From positions 1-47,632 of the forward strand of contig WYBM01000074.1 in the NCBI GenBank assembly GCA_011525915.1: DNA of 47,632 nt, written 5' to 3'. Made by a program: the position numbers and the translations under genes. Positions 1-9,200 of this stretch are shown here, one piece after another. The notes beneath the pieces were generated by a model. That model ran no database searches. It was not told the origin of the DNA and saw only the letters and a program-made list of their open reading frames with translations. How positions within the stretch are numbered: the first letter of the stretch is position 1; each line of letters opens with the position of its first letter. The stretch is from Ardenticatenaceae bacterium. Its GTDB lineage: Bacteria; Chloroflexota; Anaerolineae; Promineifilales; Promineifilaceae.

Positions 1-26
1 CGATAGACTTGGTGATTATCACCCAT
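1..26 (-). CDS. 5' end of a divergent gene (partial)
   Basis: Reading leftward from an ATG at 26-24, the first residues are MGDNHQVY before the window edge. The reason to call it is a good Shine-Dalgarno on the minus strand (AAAGGAG, about 34-40) at normal spacing. Too short to identify. It would be divergent from the GH13 gene at 245 and share the intervening region with it. Confidence 0.4.
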
Positions 27-120
27 GGGTACACTCCTTTGGTTTGTGCTGAATCGAGAAGTGTACCCTTGTTTCTTCTTTTCTGTCACATTTCAAATCG
101 TTCCCTTAAAAGTGTACGGT
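27..120. promoter_or_regulatory. Inverted repeat and GTGTAC words between divergent genes
   Basis: GGGTACACT (27-35) and AGTGTACCC (60-68) are perfect 9-bp inverted arms 24 bases apart. AGTGTAC recurs at 111-117. The left arm abuts the start codon and ribosome-binding site of the leftward gene. The arrangement suggests an operator for a dimeric repressor, perhaps sugar-responsive given the GH13 neighbour; that role is inference. Confidence 0.4.
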
Positions 121-211
121 AGTGAATGAGTAAAATAGAGCGTTTATTCGTAAAATAGGAAATTGGGACTGTTTACCTAAGCCGATAAGCCACACGGAAA
201 GATTTGCCCGC

Positions 212-217
212 TATAAT
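212..217 (+). promoter_or_regulatory. Probable -10 element of the GH13 gene
   Basis: A perfect TATAAT lies 27 bases before the ATG at 245, and AGGAG lies at 231-235 between them. No convincing -35 box is present at 16-18 bases upstream, so this may be an activator-dependent promoter or a chance match. Confidence 0.4.
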
Positions 218-244
218 AGTTACGCAACTCAGGAGACAACATTA

Positions 245-1714
245 ATGAGTATTGTCACCCCAGAGTGGGTACGAGACGCCATATTTTACCAGATATTTCC
301 AGATCGTTTCGCCAAGAGCAACCGCTTTGGCCAAAATGGTTACCCTCCTAAACCAACCCATTTACAAGAATGGGGGGCTGTGCCTACCTATCATGGGTTT
401 CAGGGGGGTGATCTGTTAGGCGCCGCCGAGAAATTGGATTACCTGGCCGAACTGGGCATCAACGCCATTTATCTCAACCCCATCTTTTCATCGGCCTCCA
501 ATCATCGCTATCACACCCATGACTATTACACAGTTGATCCCATATTAGGTGGCAACAAGGGGTTTCAAGAGTTCCTAAAGGCGGCCCATGCAAGACACAT
601 ACGCGTGATTTTAGACGGCGTGTTTAACCATGCCAGCCGGGGTTTCTTCCAGTTTAATCATCTGATGGAATGTGGTCCAGAGTCACCGTACCGTGATTGG
701 TTTCACGTGCATGGCTGGCCGCTCAATGCCTTTAATCCGGAACACAAGCCAAATTATGATGCCTGGTGGGGCCTGCATTCGCTGCCCAAGCTAAACACAA
801 ATTCACCTGTGGTTCGCGAATTTTTGTGGGATGTGGGCACCTATTGGCTGAAACAAGGCATTGATGGTTGGCGGTTGGATGTCCCCAACGAGATTGACGA
901 TGATTCATTCTGGCAGGAGTTTCGCCGCCGCTGTAAGGCCGTGAACCCTGAAGCATACATCGTCGGCGAGTTATGGGGTGAAGCCCACCGTTGGCTGCAA
1001 GGCGACCAGTTTGATGCCCAAATGAACTATCTTTTTGCCCGGGCCGCTTTTGGCTATTTTGTGGGTGAAGGGATGGATCAATCGGACACAGTACGCTCTG
1101 GGTATGGGCATATACGGCCGTTGTCCGGCCATCAGTTCGCGGCAGAACTAGACCGCATGAGCAACCAGTTGTATGACCGGGAGATTGTCCTTTCCCAAAT
1201 GAACATGCTGGGCAGCCACGATACACCGCGCATGATGACCATTGCTCGGGGCGATGACACGGCCGTTAAACTCATGGTGCTTTGTCAGCTGACCGTACCC
1301 GGCGCCCCAAACATCTATTACGGCGACGAAATTGGCCTGGAAGGCCGCCATGACCCGGACTGCCGTAGGGCTTTTCCCTGGTATGACAGGACCCGTTGGC
1401 ACGATGATCTGTACACCTGGTACCAGCAGTGCATTCAACTGCGACATGACACCCCCGCCTTGCGGCGTGGGGATTTCCGCATGATGTATGCCAATAGCAA
1501 CGTGGTGGTTTATCAACGCTATTATCAGGGGCAAACAGCCATTATTGCCCTAAACGCCACCCCTCACGATGAAACGATTATCTGTCCCCCCATCTTCACC
1601 GGTAAGCTGACCGAAAAACTGGTATCTGACGGCGAGTGGTTTTCGGGGGGTAACACCTATACACTACCAGGGCGCAGCGCGCGGGTGTGGGCCAACGGGC
1701 TCCCTAATCGGTAA
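245..1714 (+). CDS. GH13 alpha-glucosidase / cyclomaltodextrinase-like enzyme
   Basis: A retaining alpha-glycoside hydrolase of family GH13, likely acting on maltodextrins or cyclic glucans in the cytoplasm, as no signal peptide is seen. The (beta/alpha)8 barrel motifs are all present: DGVFNH at 124-129, GWRLDV with nucleophile Asp212, VGELWGE with acid/base Glu242, and SHDTPR with the third acid Asp326. At 489 aa it is shorter than neopullulanases and cyclomaltodextrinases (about 580-600 aa), and the barrel begins almost at residue 10 (AIFYQIFPDRF), so the N-terminal CBM34-type domain that normally shapes the dimer and active site is absent. The C-terminal 80 residues look like the usual beta-sandwich. 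The start is supported by AGGAG nine bases upstream. Exact substrate cannot be told from sequence. Confidence 0.85.
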   Translation: MSIVTPEWVRDAIFYQIFPDRFAKSNRFGQNGYPPKPTHLQEWGAVPTYHGFQGGDLLGAAEKLDYLAELGINAIYLNPIFSSASNHRYHTHDYYTVDPILGGNKGFQEFLKAAHARHIRVILDGVFNHASRGFFQFNHLMECGPESPYRDWFHVHGWPLNAFNPEHKPNYDAWWGLHSLPKLNTNSPVVREFLWDVGTYWLKQGIDGWRLDVPNEIDDDSFWQEFRRRCKAVNPEAYIVGELWGEAHRWLQGDQFDAQMNYLFARAAFGYFVGEGMDQSDTVRSGYGHIRPLSGHQFAAELDRMSNQLYDREIVLSQMNMLGSHDTPRMMTIARGDDTAVKLMVLCQLTVPGAPNIYYGDEIGLEGRHDPDCRRAFPWYDRTRWHDDLYTWYQQCIQLRHDTPALRRGDFRMMYANSNVVVYQRYYQGQTAIIALNATPHDETIICPPIFTGKLTEKLVSDGEWFSGGNTYTLPGRSARVWANGLPNR

Positions 1715-1906
1715 ATGATCATCTATCAGCCACATTGTTTACCAATTGCCACCTTTTTGCGGCTCATTCATGGCAACCTGGCGTGATTACCGGTATGATT
1801 TGATCGGATGCTATGGAGCAGATCAGGCAACAACAAGTAAAACTGCTGACAAAACGACATCATAAGGCGGAAAAAGAAGGAGTATGTCATTACTTCCCGT
1901 AACAAC

Positions 1907-1934
1907 TTGAATGTAATCAATAGTTGCATACAAT
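1907..1934 (+). promoter_or_regulatory. Sigma-70-type promoter before the CheY-like gene
   Basis: TTGAAT (1907-1912) and TACAAT (1929-1934) are separated by 16 bases. The implied transcript starts near 1941, about 45 bases before the ATG at 1987. It would drive the receiver gene and possibly the signalling genes after it. Confidence 0.4.
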
Positions 1935-1986
1935 GTAGAGGTACGGCCATTGCCTTTACAGGCGCTATTTAGCGAGAAACCAAATT

Positions 1987-2424
1987 ATGAACCAACCATC
2001 TGTAAAAAGACTTCCCATTGACCCTAAAGAAGCTCATATCCTTGTCGTAGAGGATAACGTTTCCAACTTTGTCCTTATCGCCCGGTTGTTGGCTTTTATG
2101 GGTGTGCAAAAGTGTGAATGGAAAACAACTGGCTGGGGTGTGGTAGATTTTGCCAACACCATGCCGCGTGTAGACCTGGTTCTGATGGATTTACGCTTGC
2201 CTCATGAAGATGGTTATGAAGCCTTACGCCAGATTCGGGCAGATGACAGGCTGAAAGACACCCTGGTTGTAGTAGTAACAGCACATGGCAGCAGCTCTGA
2301 ACTGCAGCGGGCGAAGGAGGCTGGTTTTGACGGTTTTCTTTCTAAACCACTGGATGCGGATCGCTTTCCGGAACAAATCCGCCAAATTTTGAATGGTGCA
2401 CAGGTATGGGACCTCGGCATCTGA
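1987..2424 (+). CDS. Single-domain response regulator (CheY-like receiver)
   Basis: A 145-aa protein that is essentially one receiver domain, expected to take a phosphoryl group from a histidine kinase and pass the signal on by protein contact, as there is no DNA-binding output domain. Visible are the acidic pair Glu22-Asp23 (VVEDN), phosphoacceptor Asp68 (LVLMDLRLP), the Thr98 switch residue (VVVTAHG) and the conserved lysine Lys120 (FLSKPLD). It is the first gene of a five-to-six-gene signalling island; likely partners are the kinases encoded at 6262 and 12161. No strong Shine-Dalgarno precedes the ATG. Confidence 0.9.
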   Translation: MNQPSVKRLPIDPKEAHILVVEDNVSNFVLIARLLAFMGVQKCEWKTTGWGVVDFANTMPRVDLVLMDLRLPHEDGYEALRQIRADDRLKDTLVVVVTAHGSSSELQRAKEAGFDGFLSKPLDADRFPEQIRQILNGAQVWDLGI

Positions 2425-2546
2425 TCTGACAGGCGCCCATCGTACACAGGGCGGCTTAGCAGCAGCACGACTTCATGTGCGCCTGGCACATCTGGCCGGT
2501 GGGTGGCTGTTTATTGCGTCTGCCGGAACGAAATTGATACCAGGCT

Positions 2547-5432
2547 ATGAATACACTCCTTACAACTCCCCAAATTCTCACTATTCAGTCTGACGACCCG
2601 GAAGTCATACGCAAAGGCCATCTCTTGCAGTGGCTGGTCATTCTGCTGATGAGCATGAGCCTGGTTCGCTTTTTTTTGGATCTGCCGGGTGTCTTGACAA
2701 AAACCTCCAATTTGGCTGACAGTCTCCCGTATATTTTGCAGTTTATCTCCACGCTGATCTTCGGCGCCCTCTGTTTCTATCTGATTCGTACCGGCCGGGT
2801 GGTAGTCACGGTACATCTCTTCGCCATTATCCTCATCATCACCTTTTTCCTCCTGCTTGTCACCGAATTTCCAGAGGAAACGGGGTTGCCATACCTGATG
2901 CTTATTCCGGTGGTGGCTGTGGCCGTGTTAGATAAGATTCGGGCCAGTGTGGTTTATGCTGTGGCAGTTTTGGCTGCTATTGGCATTTACACGGCCGTGG
3001 CTGACGCCTACACCACAATAGATTTTTCCTTCTTTACCCTGGTCATGGTAGGCATTTGCCTCACTACCTGGGTGGCTGTTAATGATCTGCAAAATACTCT
3101 TATCCAGGCGAATATGCTGGCGGCCGAATCACAACATAAAACCGAGCTCTTGCAACGAAGGGCCCGCCAACTACAACGCAGCGCCCAAATTGGCCAGCGA
3201 ACAGGTATTTCTGTTAACCTGGATAAACTGCTCAAGGAAACAGCCCATCTTATTCAAAAAGAGTTTGATTTTTATCATGTTTCCATATTTGTACTGGAAG
3301 AAAGCAGCCAACAGTTAATGTTAAAGGAAGCAGTCGGGCAAACAGGCCTTTTGCAAAGTGACAAACCCTACCGCTTGCCACCTGGGGACGCTTCAATCAT
3401 TGGCTGGGTAGCAACCAATCATACAGCGCGCATTGCCAGCGATGTCACAGACGATCCGCTTTATCTGGCAGAGCCGCTGCTGCCAGACACCCGATCAGAA
3501 ATGGCCCTGCCCCTGATTACGCGTGACCATCTGTTTGGGGTGTTAGACGTACAGAGCCGCCGCGTAGCTGCTTTTGCAGAAGAAGATATTGCCATTCTCC
3601 AGATCGTGGCGAATCAGTTGGCGGTGAATATTGATAATGCCCGCCTGTTTGCCCAAACAGAGATGGCCCTGCAAGAGACCCGCACACTGTATCAATACAA
3701 CACCCTGCTGGCGACCACACTGGATGTGGGCGAGATTTACCGCCGCTCTGTACGGACGATAACCCTAGAGTTGCAGGTTCGCCGCTGCCTGATATTGGTC
3801 TGGGAGCGGGAACAAAACACCCTGGTCACTCAGGTTGGCTTTGAATATGGCGTGGGTAGGAACAAACAAGCGGGCTTTTTCTGGGATACGTTTACCTACC
3901 ATCTTAGCGAATACCCCCAGCTGCTGCAGCCCTTGACGACGTTGGAAACGGCCGTTTACCAATACAACCCACAGGCAGAAACATCCGAACAGCGCATCCT
4001 GGCCTTTTATAAAGCAGCCACTGGTCTGGCTGTTCCCATGATGCGCGGTACAGAACCCACCGGCCTGGTCTGGTTGTTCCGCGATGATGCCCAACCCGCT
4101 TTCCAACCGGCCGAAATTCAACTAGTGCAGGCAATGGCCAACCAGACGGCCGTGGCCCTCAGCAACGCCCAACTCGCCTCCGATGCCCACGTGCGCATCG
4201 CCTATCTCAGCACCATCAACCGCATGAGTGTTATCCTCTCCCATGCACCTACCCTCAAAGCCATCTTTGATGGAGCAAGGCGTGAAATCATGGCCCTTGT
4301 TCCGGCCACCGGCATGTCCATTACATTGCTCACCAAAGACGGCCAACACCTGAATTGGATTTATGGGTATGAATTTGGCCATGAAGTCGATCTGTCGGAC
4401 ATTCCTCCGCTGCCTCTCAGCCAGGGCTTTAGCGGACACGTCATCCGCACCCGTGAAATGCTGCACATAGACAGAGATGACTTTGAATTACGCCAAAAGC
4501 TGCAGTCTCTGACGGTTGGTGAAGACCAGGCCACTTGGCTTGGTCTGCCAATGATCGTTTCCGGCGAAATCGTTGGCGTCCTCTCCGTAGAAAATGAAGA
4601 ATCCTTCAACGAACGAGACATTGAACTGCTGAAAATTATTGTGGGCCCCTTGGGCAGCGCCATCCATAACTTTATTCAACTAGATGAACTGCAGATTGCC
4701 CTGGAAGCACAATCTCATCAACGACTTCAGTTGCAAACGGCCGCCGAAGTTGCTGCCGCTGCTACCGGTGTACTAAGGTTAGAAGACCTGGTACAAAAAG
4801 CCGTTGACCTCATTCAGGAACGGTTTGTCCTTTATTATGCGGGGCTGTTCCTGGTGGATGATGACAAAAACGAAGCTGTTCTGGTAGCCGGTACTGGCCG
4901 GGCCGGCGAGATACAGGTAACCGAAGACCGTCGGCTGCGTGTAGGCGGCCAATCGCTCATTGGGGGGGCTACGGGGGATGGGGTACCGCGTATTACCCAA
5001 GATGTAACCGCCGACAAAGAATGGCTGCCTAACCCTCATTTACCGGAGACCCGGTCTGAACTAGCGTTACCATTGCGGGTGCGTGGTCTGGTCATTGGCG
5101 CACTCACTGCCCAAAGCAAAGAACCTCATCTGTTTACACCTGAACTTATACAGGTCTTACAAACGTTGTGTGACCAGCTGGCCACAGCTATAGAAAATGC
5201 CCGCCTGTTGGCCCGCGTTGAAGCCCGGGCTCAGCGTCAGCAAACCCTCTCCCAGTTAAGCGCTCGCCTGCATCAAACGGCTAACGTCGAAGAAATTATT
5301 AAGATTGGCTTGCATGCCCTCTCCAATCATCTGGATGATGCTCATGTGCGGCTGCAGTTAGGCAAGGTATCATCCCCACCGTCAGAATCGCCGACAAATG
5401 GCCAAAATCATGGCGCAAAGGAGACATCATGA
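2547..5432 (+). CDS. Membrane-anchored multi-GAF sensor protein without a kinase domain
   Basis: A 961-aa protein. Residues about 20-180 hold several hydrophobic helices in two clusters, placing the rest in the cytoplasm on a membrane anchor. A short coiled-coil-like stretch (about 185-215) leads into four GAF-type modules, roughly 218-367, 385-540, 560-715 and 745-890. Modules 1 and 4 share the blocks 'PxTRSExALPL' and 'xLFxPExIxxLQ', typical of the GAF proteins of this lineage. No HisKA, HATPase, GGDEF or EAL domain follows; the last 70 residues look like the beginning of another module that stops. It may therefore act as a ligand-sensing partner for the kinase at 6262. An in-frame TGA at 2535-2537 fixes the start at or after 2547. 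Its stop overlaps the next gene's start by four bases (ATGA), indicating translational coupling. Confidence 0.75.
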   Translation: MNTLLTTPQILTIQSDDPEVIRKGHLLQWLVILLMSMSLVRFFLDLPGVLTKTSNLADSLPYILQFISTLIFGALCFYLIRTGRVVVTVHLFAIILIITFFLLLVTEFPEETGLPYLMLIPVVAVAVLDKIRASVVYAVAVLAAIGIYTAVADAYTTIDFSFFTLVMVGICLTTWVAVNDLQNTLIQANMLAAESQHKTELLQRRARQLQRSAQIGQRTGISVNLDKLLKETAHLIQKEFDFYHVSIFVLEESSQQLMLKEAVGQTGLLQSDKPYRLPPGDASIIGWVATNHTARIASDVTDDPLYLAEPLLPDTRSEMALPLITRDHLFGVLDVQSRRVAAFAEEDIAILQIVANQLAVNIDNARLFAQTEMALQETRTLYQYNTLLATTLDVGEIYRRSVRTITLELQVRRCLILVWEREQNTLVTQVGFEYGVGRNKQAGFFWDTFTYHLSEYPQLLQPLTTLETAVYQYNPQAETSEQRILAFYKAATGLAVPMMRGTEPTGLVWLFRDDAQPAFQPAEIQLVQAMANQTAVALSNAQLASDAHVRIAYLSTINRMSVILSHAPTLKAIFDGARREIMALVPATGMSITLLTKDGQHLNWIYGYEFGHEVDLSDIPPLPLSQGFSGHVIRTREMLHIDRDDFELRQKLQSLTVGEDQATWLGLPMIVSGEIVGVLSVENEESFNERDIELLKIIVGPLGSAIHNFIQLDELQIALEAQSHQRLQLQTAAEVAAAATGVLRLEDLVQKAVDLIQERFVLYYAGLFLVDDDKNEAVLVAGTGRAGEIQVTEDRRLRVGGQSLIGGATGDGVPRITQDVTADKEWLPNPHLPETRSELALPLRVRGLVIGALTAQSKEPHLFTPELIQVLQTLCDQLATAIENARLLARVEARAQRQQTLSQLSARLHQTANVEEIIKIGLHALSNHLDDAHVRLQLGKVSSPPSESPTNGQNHGAKETS

Positions 5433-6247
5433 CTACTTTTGATACCAACCCAACTGACTTACCAACCACTTCCGTCTTTCTGAACACCTCCGTGCCAAAC
5501 ATGGCCCGCATTATTGACTATCTTTCAGGTGGCACAGCTCATTTTGAAGCCGATCGTATGGCCGCCGGCGCCATGTTGCAGGTTATCCCATCGCTGGGCA
5601 AATGGGTGCGTTTACGCCGGGCTTTTATTCAAGAAGCTGCCCACCAACTCCATGAAGCAGGCTTTCGCCAGTTTATTGATTTTGGCTCCGGCATGCCGGC
5701 CGATGACCACATTCATGCGTTTGCGCCGCAGGCACACATTGTGTACAGTGATCTGAACCCTGTTGCCGTAAGTTACGGTCAGAGCATCTTTGCAGATCAA
5801 GACACTATCGCGTATATCCGTGGTGATATACGCCGCCTTCAAGACATTGTGCTGGCCCCAGAAACGCGGCGACTCATCAATCTGGAACAACCCGTGGCCA
5901 TCGGCCTAAACGGACTTATGGGTTTCCTGTCAGAAGACGACAATCAGAAAATGGCTCACGCACTTTGTGAGTGGGCGCCAGACGGATCGAGGGTTTTTAC
6001 CGTCTTGCAGACCAGGGGGGATAACACGCGGTCAGAGACGTATGAGCACTTCCGCCATTTGTGCCGCTCGGCTGGTTTCCCTATTGAACTTTACACCTAT
6101 GCACAGCATATAGAGATGATGAAGCCCTGGAAGCCGGTCACCATAGCCCCCGTGGCCGAATTTCTAGGGCTGCCAGATGATTTTATTACCCCCCAAGACC
6201 AGACAGATATCGGCGTCGCATTTTATGCCGCTTTTTTGGAGAAGTAA
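5429..6247 (+). CDS. S-adenosylmethionine methyltransferase of the DUF574 / Methyltransf_19 type
   Basis: A 272-aa Rossmann-fold protein. The stretch from residue 22 (VPNMARIIDYLSGG, then HFEADRMAA) matches the hallmark of the DUF574 family, known mainly from actinobacteria. Motif I is FIDFGSG (82-88) and an acidic residue for the SAM ribose is Asp108 (YSDLNP). Most family members have no known substrate; the methylated target here is unknown. The gene overlaps the preceding GAF gene by four bases, has AAGGAG just upstream and sits 14 bases before a large histidine kinase, so it is part of the signalling operon. A role in modifying a signalling protein or second metabolite is only a guess. 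Confidence 0.75.
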   Translation: MTTFDTNPTDLPTTSVFLNTSVPNMARIIDYLSGGTAHFEADRMAAGAMLQVIPSLGKWVRLRRAFIQEAAHQLHEAGFRQFIDFGSGMPADDHIHAFAPQAHIVYSDLNPVAVSYGQSIFADQDTIAYIRGDIRRLQDIVLAPETRRLINLEQPVAIGLNGLMGFLSEDDNQKMAHALCEWAPDGSRVFTVLQTRGDNTRSETYEHFRHLCRSAGFPIELYTYAQHIEMMKPWKPVTIAPVAEFLGLPDDFITPQDQTDIGVAFYAAFLEK

Positions 6248-6261
6248 CAGGCGACCTCTCA

Positions 6262-9200
6262 ATGGCTATGAAGATAGAAAATACCCCGTTTGCTGTAGAA
6301 TCGCTGCTGGCACAGCGCCAGGCCGTGGAAGCGGCCATGGTCGATGCTTTTGTGCGCCACTCGATTGATAACCGGGGGGTATTAACGTCGCCGCGCCAGG
6401 GCACGGCCGTGGCCGGGCAACTGTTTGATCTGTTTTACCGCTTTATGGCCGGCCATATTGGCGAAGCAGAGGTCATGGCCAAAGCCGCTGAATGGGCCGA
6501 ACAAGGCATAGCCCTGGTAACTACCTCGGCCATGTTAAATGCGCTGACCATGGTAGTGTCTGCCGACATTCGTCAGTCGCCCTCCCTAGGAACATTCCAA
6601 ACAGGGCTTCTGGAAAAAGTGGCCGGGGCGCGCGAGATACTACAACAACGTGTGCAAGAACGGTCACAGTCTGCCTTGCAACATGCCTTGCACCATCAGC
6701 TTGAACAACAGATCGCCTCACATGAAGCTCAAAAGCAACAAAATGAAACGCTTAATCACATTTTGCAGTTAACAGCCCAGTTGAGCCAGACGGTTAATGA
6801 GGAAGAGCTGCTGACCGCAGCCGTCAACGGATTCAGCCAGGTGATGAATATTTCAGACGTTGCTTTGTATGCCTTTGAGGTGGAAACAGGGAAGTGGCTT
6901 TGGCGGTCAGGCACGGCCGTGACCCCCACCAACGAAACCACCTCACAAACACACCTCACCCTGTTACACCAAGCACAGGAGAAAGGGGGTGAAGCCATCC
7001 AGGTGTACCGCCCCCATCAGGCCCAGGACGGCCTGCGTATTGCCATCGTTCTACGGGCTGGGGAGCGAATGCTGGGGGGGATGGTGGTAAATAATGACCA
7101 GATGTCCGGGCAAGATAGTGAAACATACCGCATTATTGTGCGCACCTTTGCCCAAAACCTGGCGGCGCTCTGGCAAAATCGTTTCCTTATCACGGAAACA
7201 CAGCAACGCGCCAAAGAGCTAGAGATATTATACGGCCGTTACCTGGACAGCATCTGGAACACGGAACACGCGGCCCTGCAAGCAGAGTTTGTTGATAACG
7301 AGATGCGCGTCAGCCGGGAGGCAAAGATACTACCGGCAGAACAGTGCTTTCACATCCCGTTAAAAATTGGCGACTACCCCTTTGGCCAGATAGAGCTGCC
7401 GGACACTGTGATCCTCAGCCCAGAAGATGAAGAATTTGTGAACGTGCTGGTCCGTGAAATGGGCAGTGCCTTAAACAATGCCCACTTTTTACAAACGGCA
7501 CGCTCATACTCCAACCAGCTTAGCGTCGCCGCCGAGGTATCACGCGCGGCCACCACCATTCTGGAGCAAAACATGCTCATTGAGGAAGTGGTGGAATTAA
7601 TACGCTCCCGGTTTAATTTTTACTACGTAGGTTTGTTTTTGCTGAGCGAAGAAGAGAACATGGCTGTCTTGCAAGCCGGTACCGGTGAAGCCGGCCGGCT
7701 GATGGTAACAGCTGGCCACAAACTGATCATCGGCGGCAATTCGATGATCGGCACGGCCGTGGCCACTGGTCAGGCTCGTGTGGAGCAAGATATTTCCCAG
7801 GCCCGTTTTTTCGCCCGCAATCCTGCCCTGCCAGAAACACGGTCTGAACTGGCCCTACCCTTACGTGCCCGCGGCCGTACTATCGGTGCCATTACCGTAC
7901 AGAGTAAAGAAAGCGGCGCCTTCAGCCCGGAGGGGATCACCGTGCTGCAAAGTCTGGCAGACCAACTGGCTATCGCTATTGAAAATGCCAGCCTCTTCGC
8001 CCAAACAGAATGGAGTCTGGCCGAATCTACCCGCCTCTATGACACCAGCCGCCGCATCAATGAAGCTACCGAACCCGATGAGATTTACCAGGCGCTGGTA
8101 GATTTTGCCGCCAATTCCGGGGTGGTGGATCTGGCTCAGATATTTTCGCCTGACCCCGCTTCGCCTGACCACCTTGTTTCCCCCGTCTTCTGGAGCAAAC
8201 TGGGCATCAAGCACAATCCTGAGGATCGCTTCTCGCGTGACAGGTTCCAGGCTACGAATCGGTTAGAAACAGACCAGATTTTTCGCATCGAGGATGGGCC
8301 AAATGACCCCACGTTAGACAACTACACCCGCGCCCTGTTTACCAACAACGGCGTGCGGTCGGCCACGATGGTGCCCATTTTTTCTGAACAAAACTGGCTG
8401 GGCACACTGGCCTTAGACCGGGTGGCCCCGGTTCCCCTCACGGATCAGGAATTACAACCCTTTATTACCCTGGCTGATCAGGCGGCGGTCATTCTCTCTA
8501 ATCAGCAGCTTTTGCAGCAAACAGAAACGTTATACCGCATCGGCCGTTTGCTTAACCAATCTATCACCCGTGATGACGCCCTGGAAATTGCCGTCCGTGA
8601 AGTAGCTGCTTATATTGGCGCAGTGCAGTGTCGTGTGGTGTTATATGACCATCGGGAAGATTATGGTTTTGTGGCCGCTGCACATGGTGTGCCTGCCGGC
8701 ATGGAAACAATTCGCCTCCCCTTAACCGGAGATTTTGTGTACACCCATATGCGGCAGCAAAACGCCCCTATGTTCATGATGGAAGGGAATCATCAGATAC
8801 CGGCAGAAGTGATAGACCAACATGTACTGTCATTCGGCGCCAAGGCCTCTCTGTTCATTCCTGCTTCTAATCAGCAAGAAATGATGGGGTTTCTGGCGAT
8901 TGATTCACGGCGAGGAAAACGGCCGTTTACCCCCCACAATGTCATCTTTGCCCAAACCGTCGTCGACCAGCTTGTCACCCAACTTGAAAACCTCAAATTG
9001 TTGGATGAGGCGCTGCAACGCGCTCAAGGGCTCATCACCCTGAACCAGATACAGACAAACATCTCTCACTACCTGGATTTGAACGAACTGGCGCAGGCCG
9101 TTTATCATCAGGTGGGCCGCTTGTTAGATAACACTGTTTTCTCTCTGGCGCGCTACGACGCCGATACCCGCCATTATCAATTTATCTTGTACATTGTCGA

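Noticed and set aside
2393..2593. 66-aa frame bridging the CheY-like and GAF genes
   Set aside because: It overlaps both real genes, starts inside the receiver domain and resembles nothing known.
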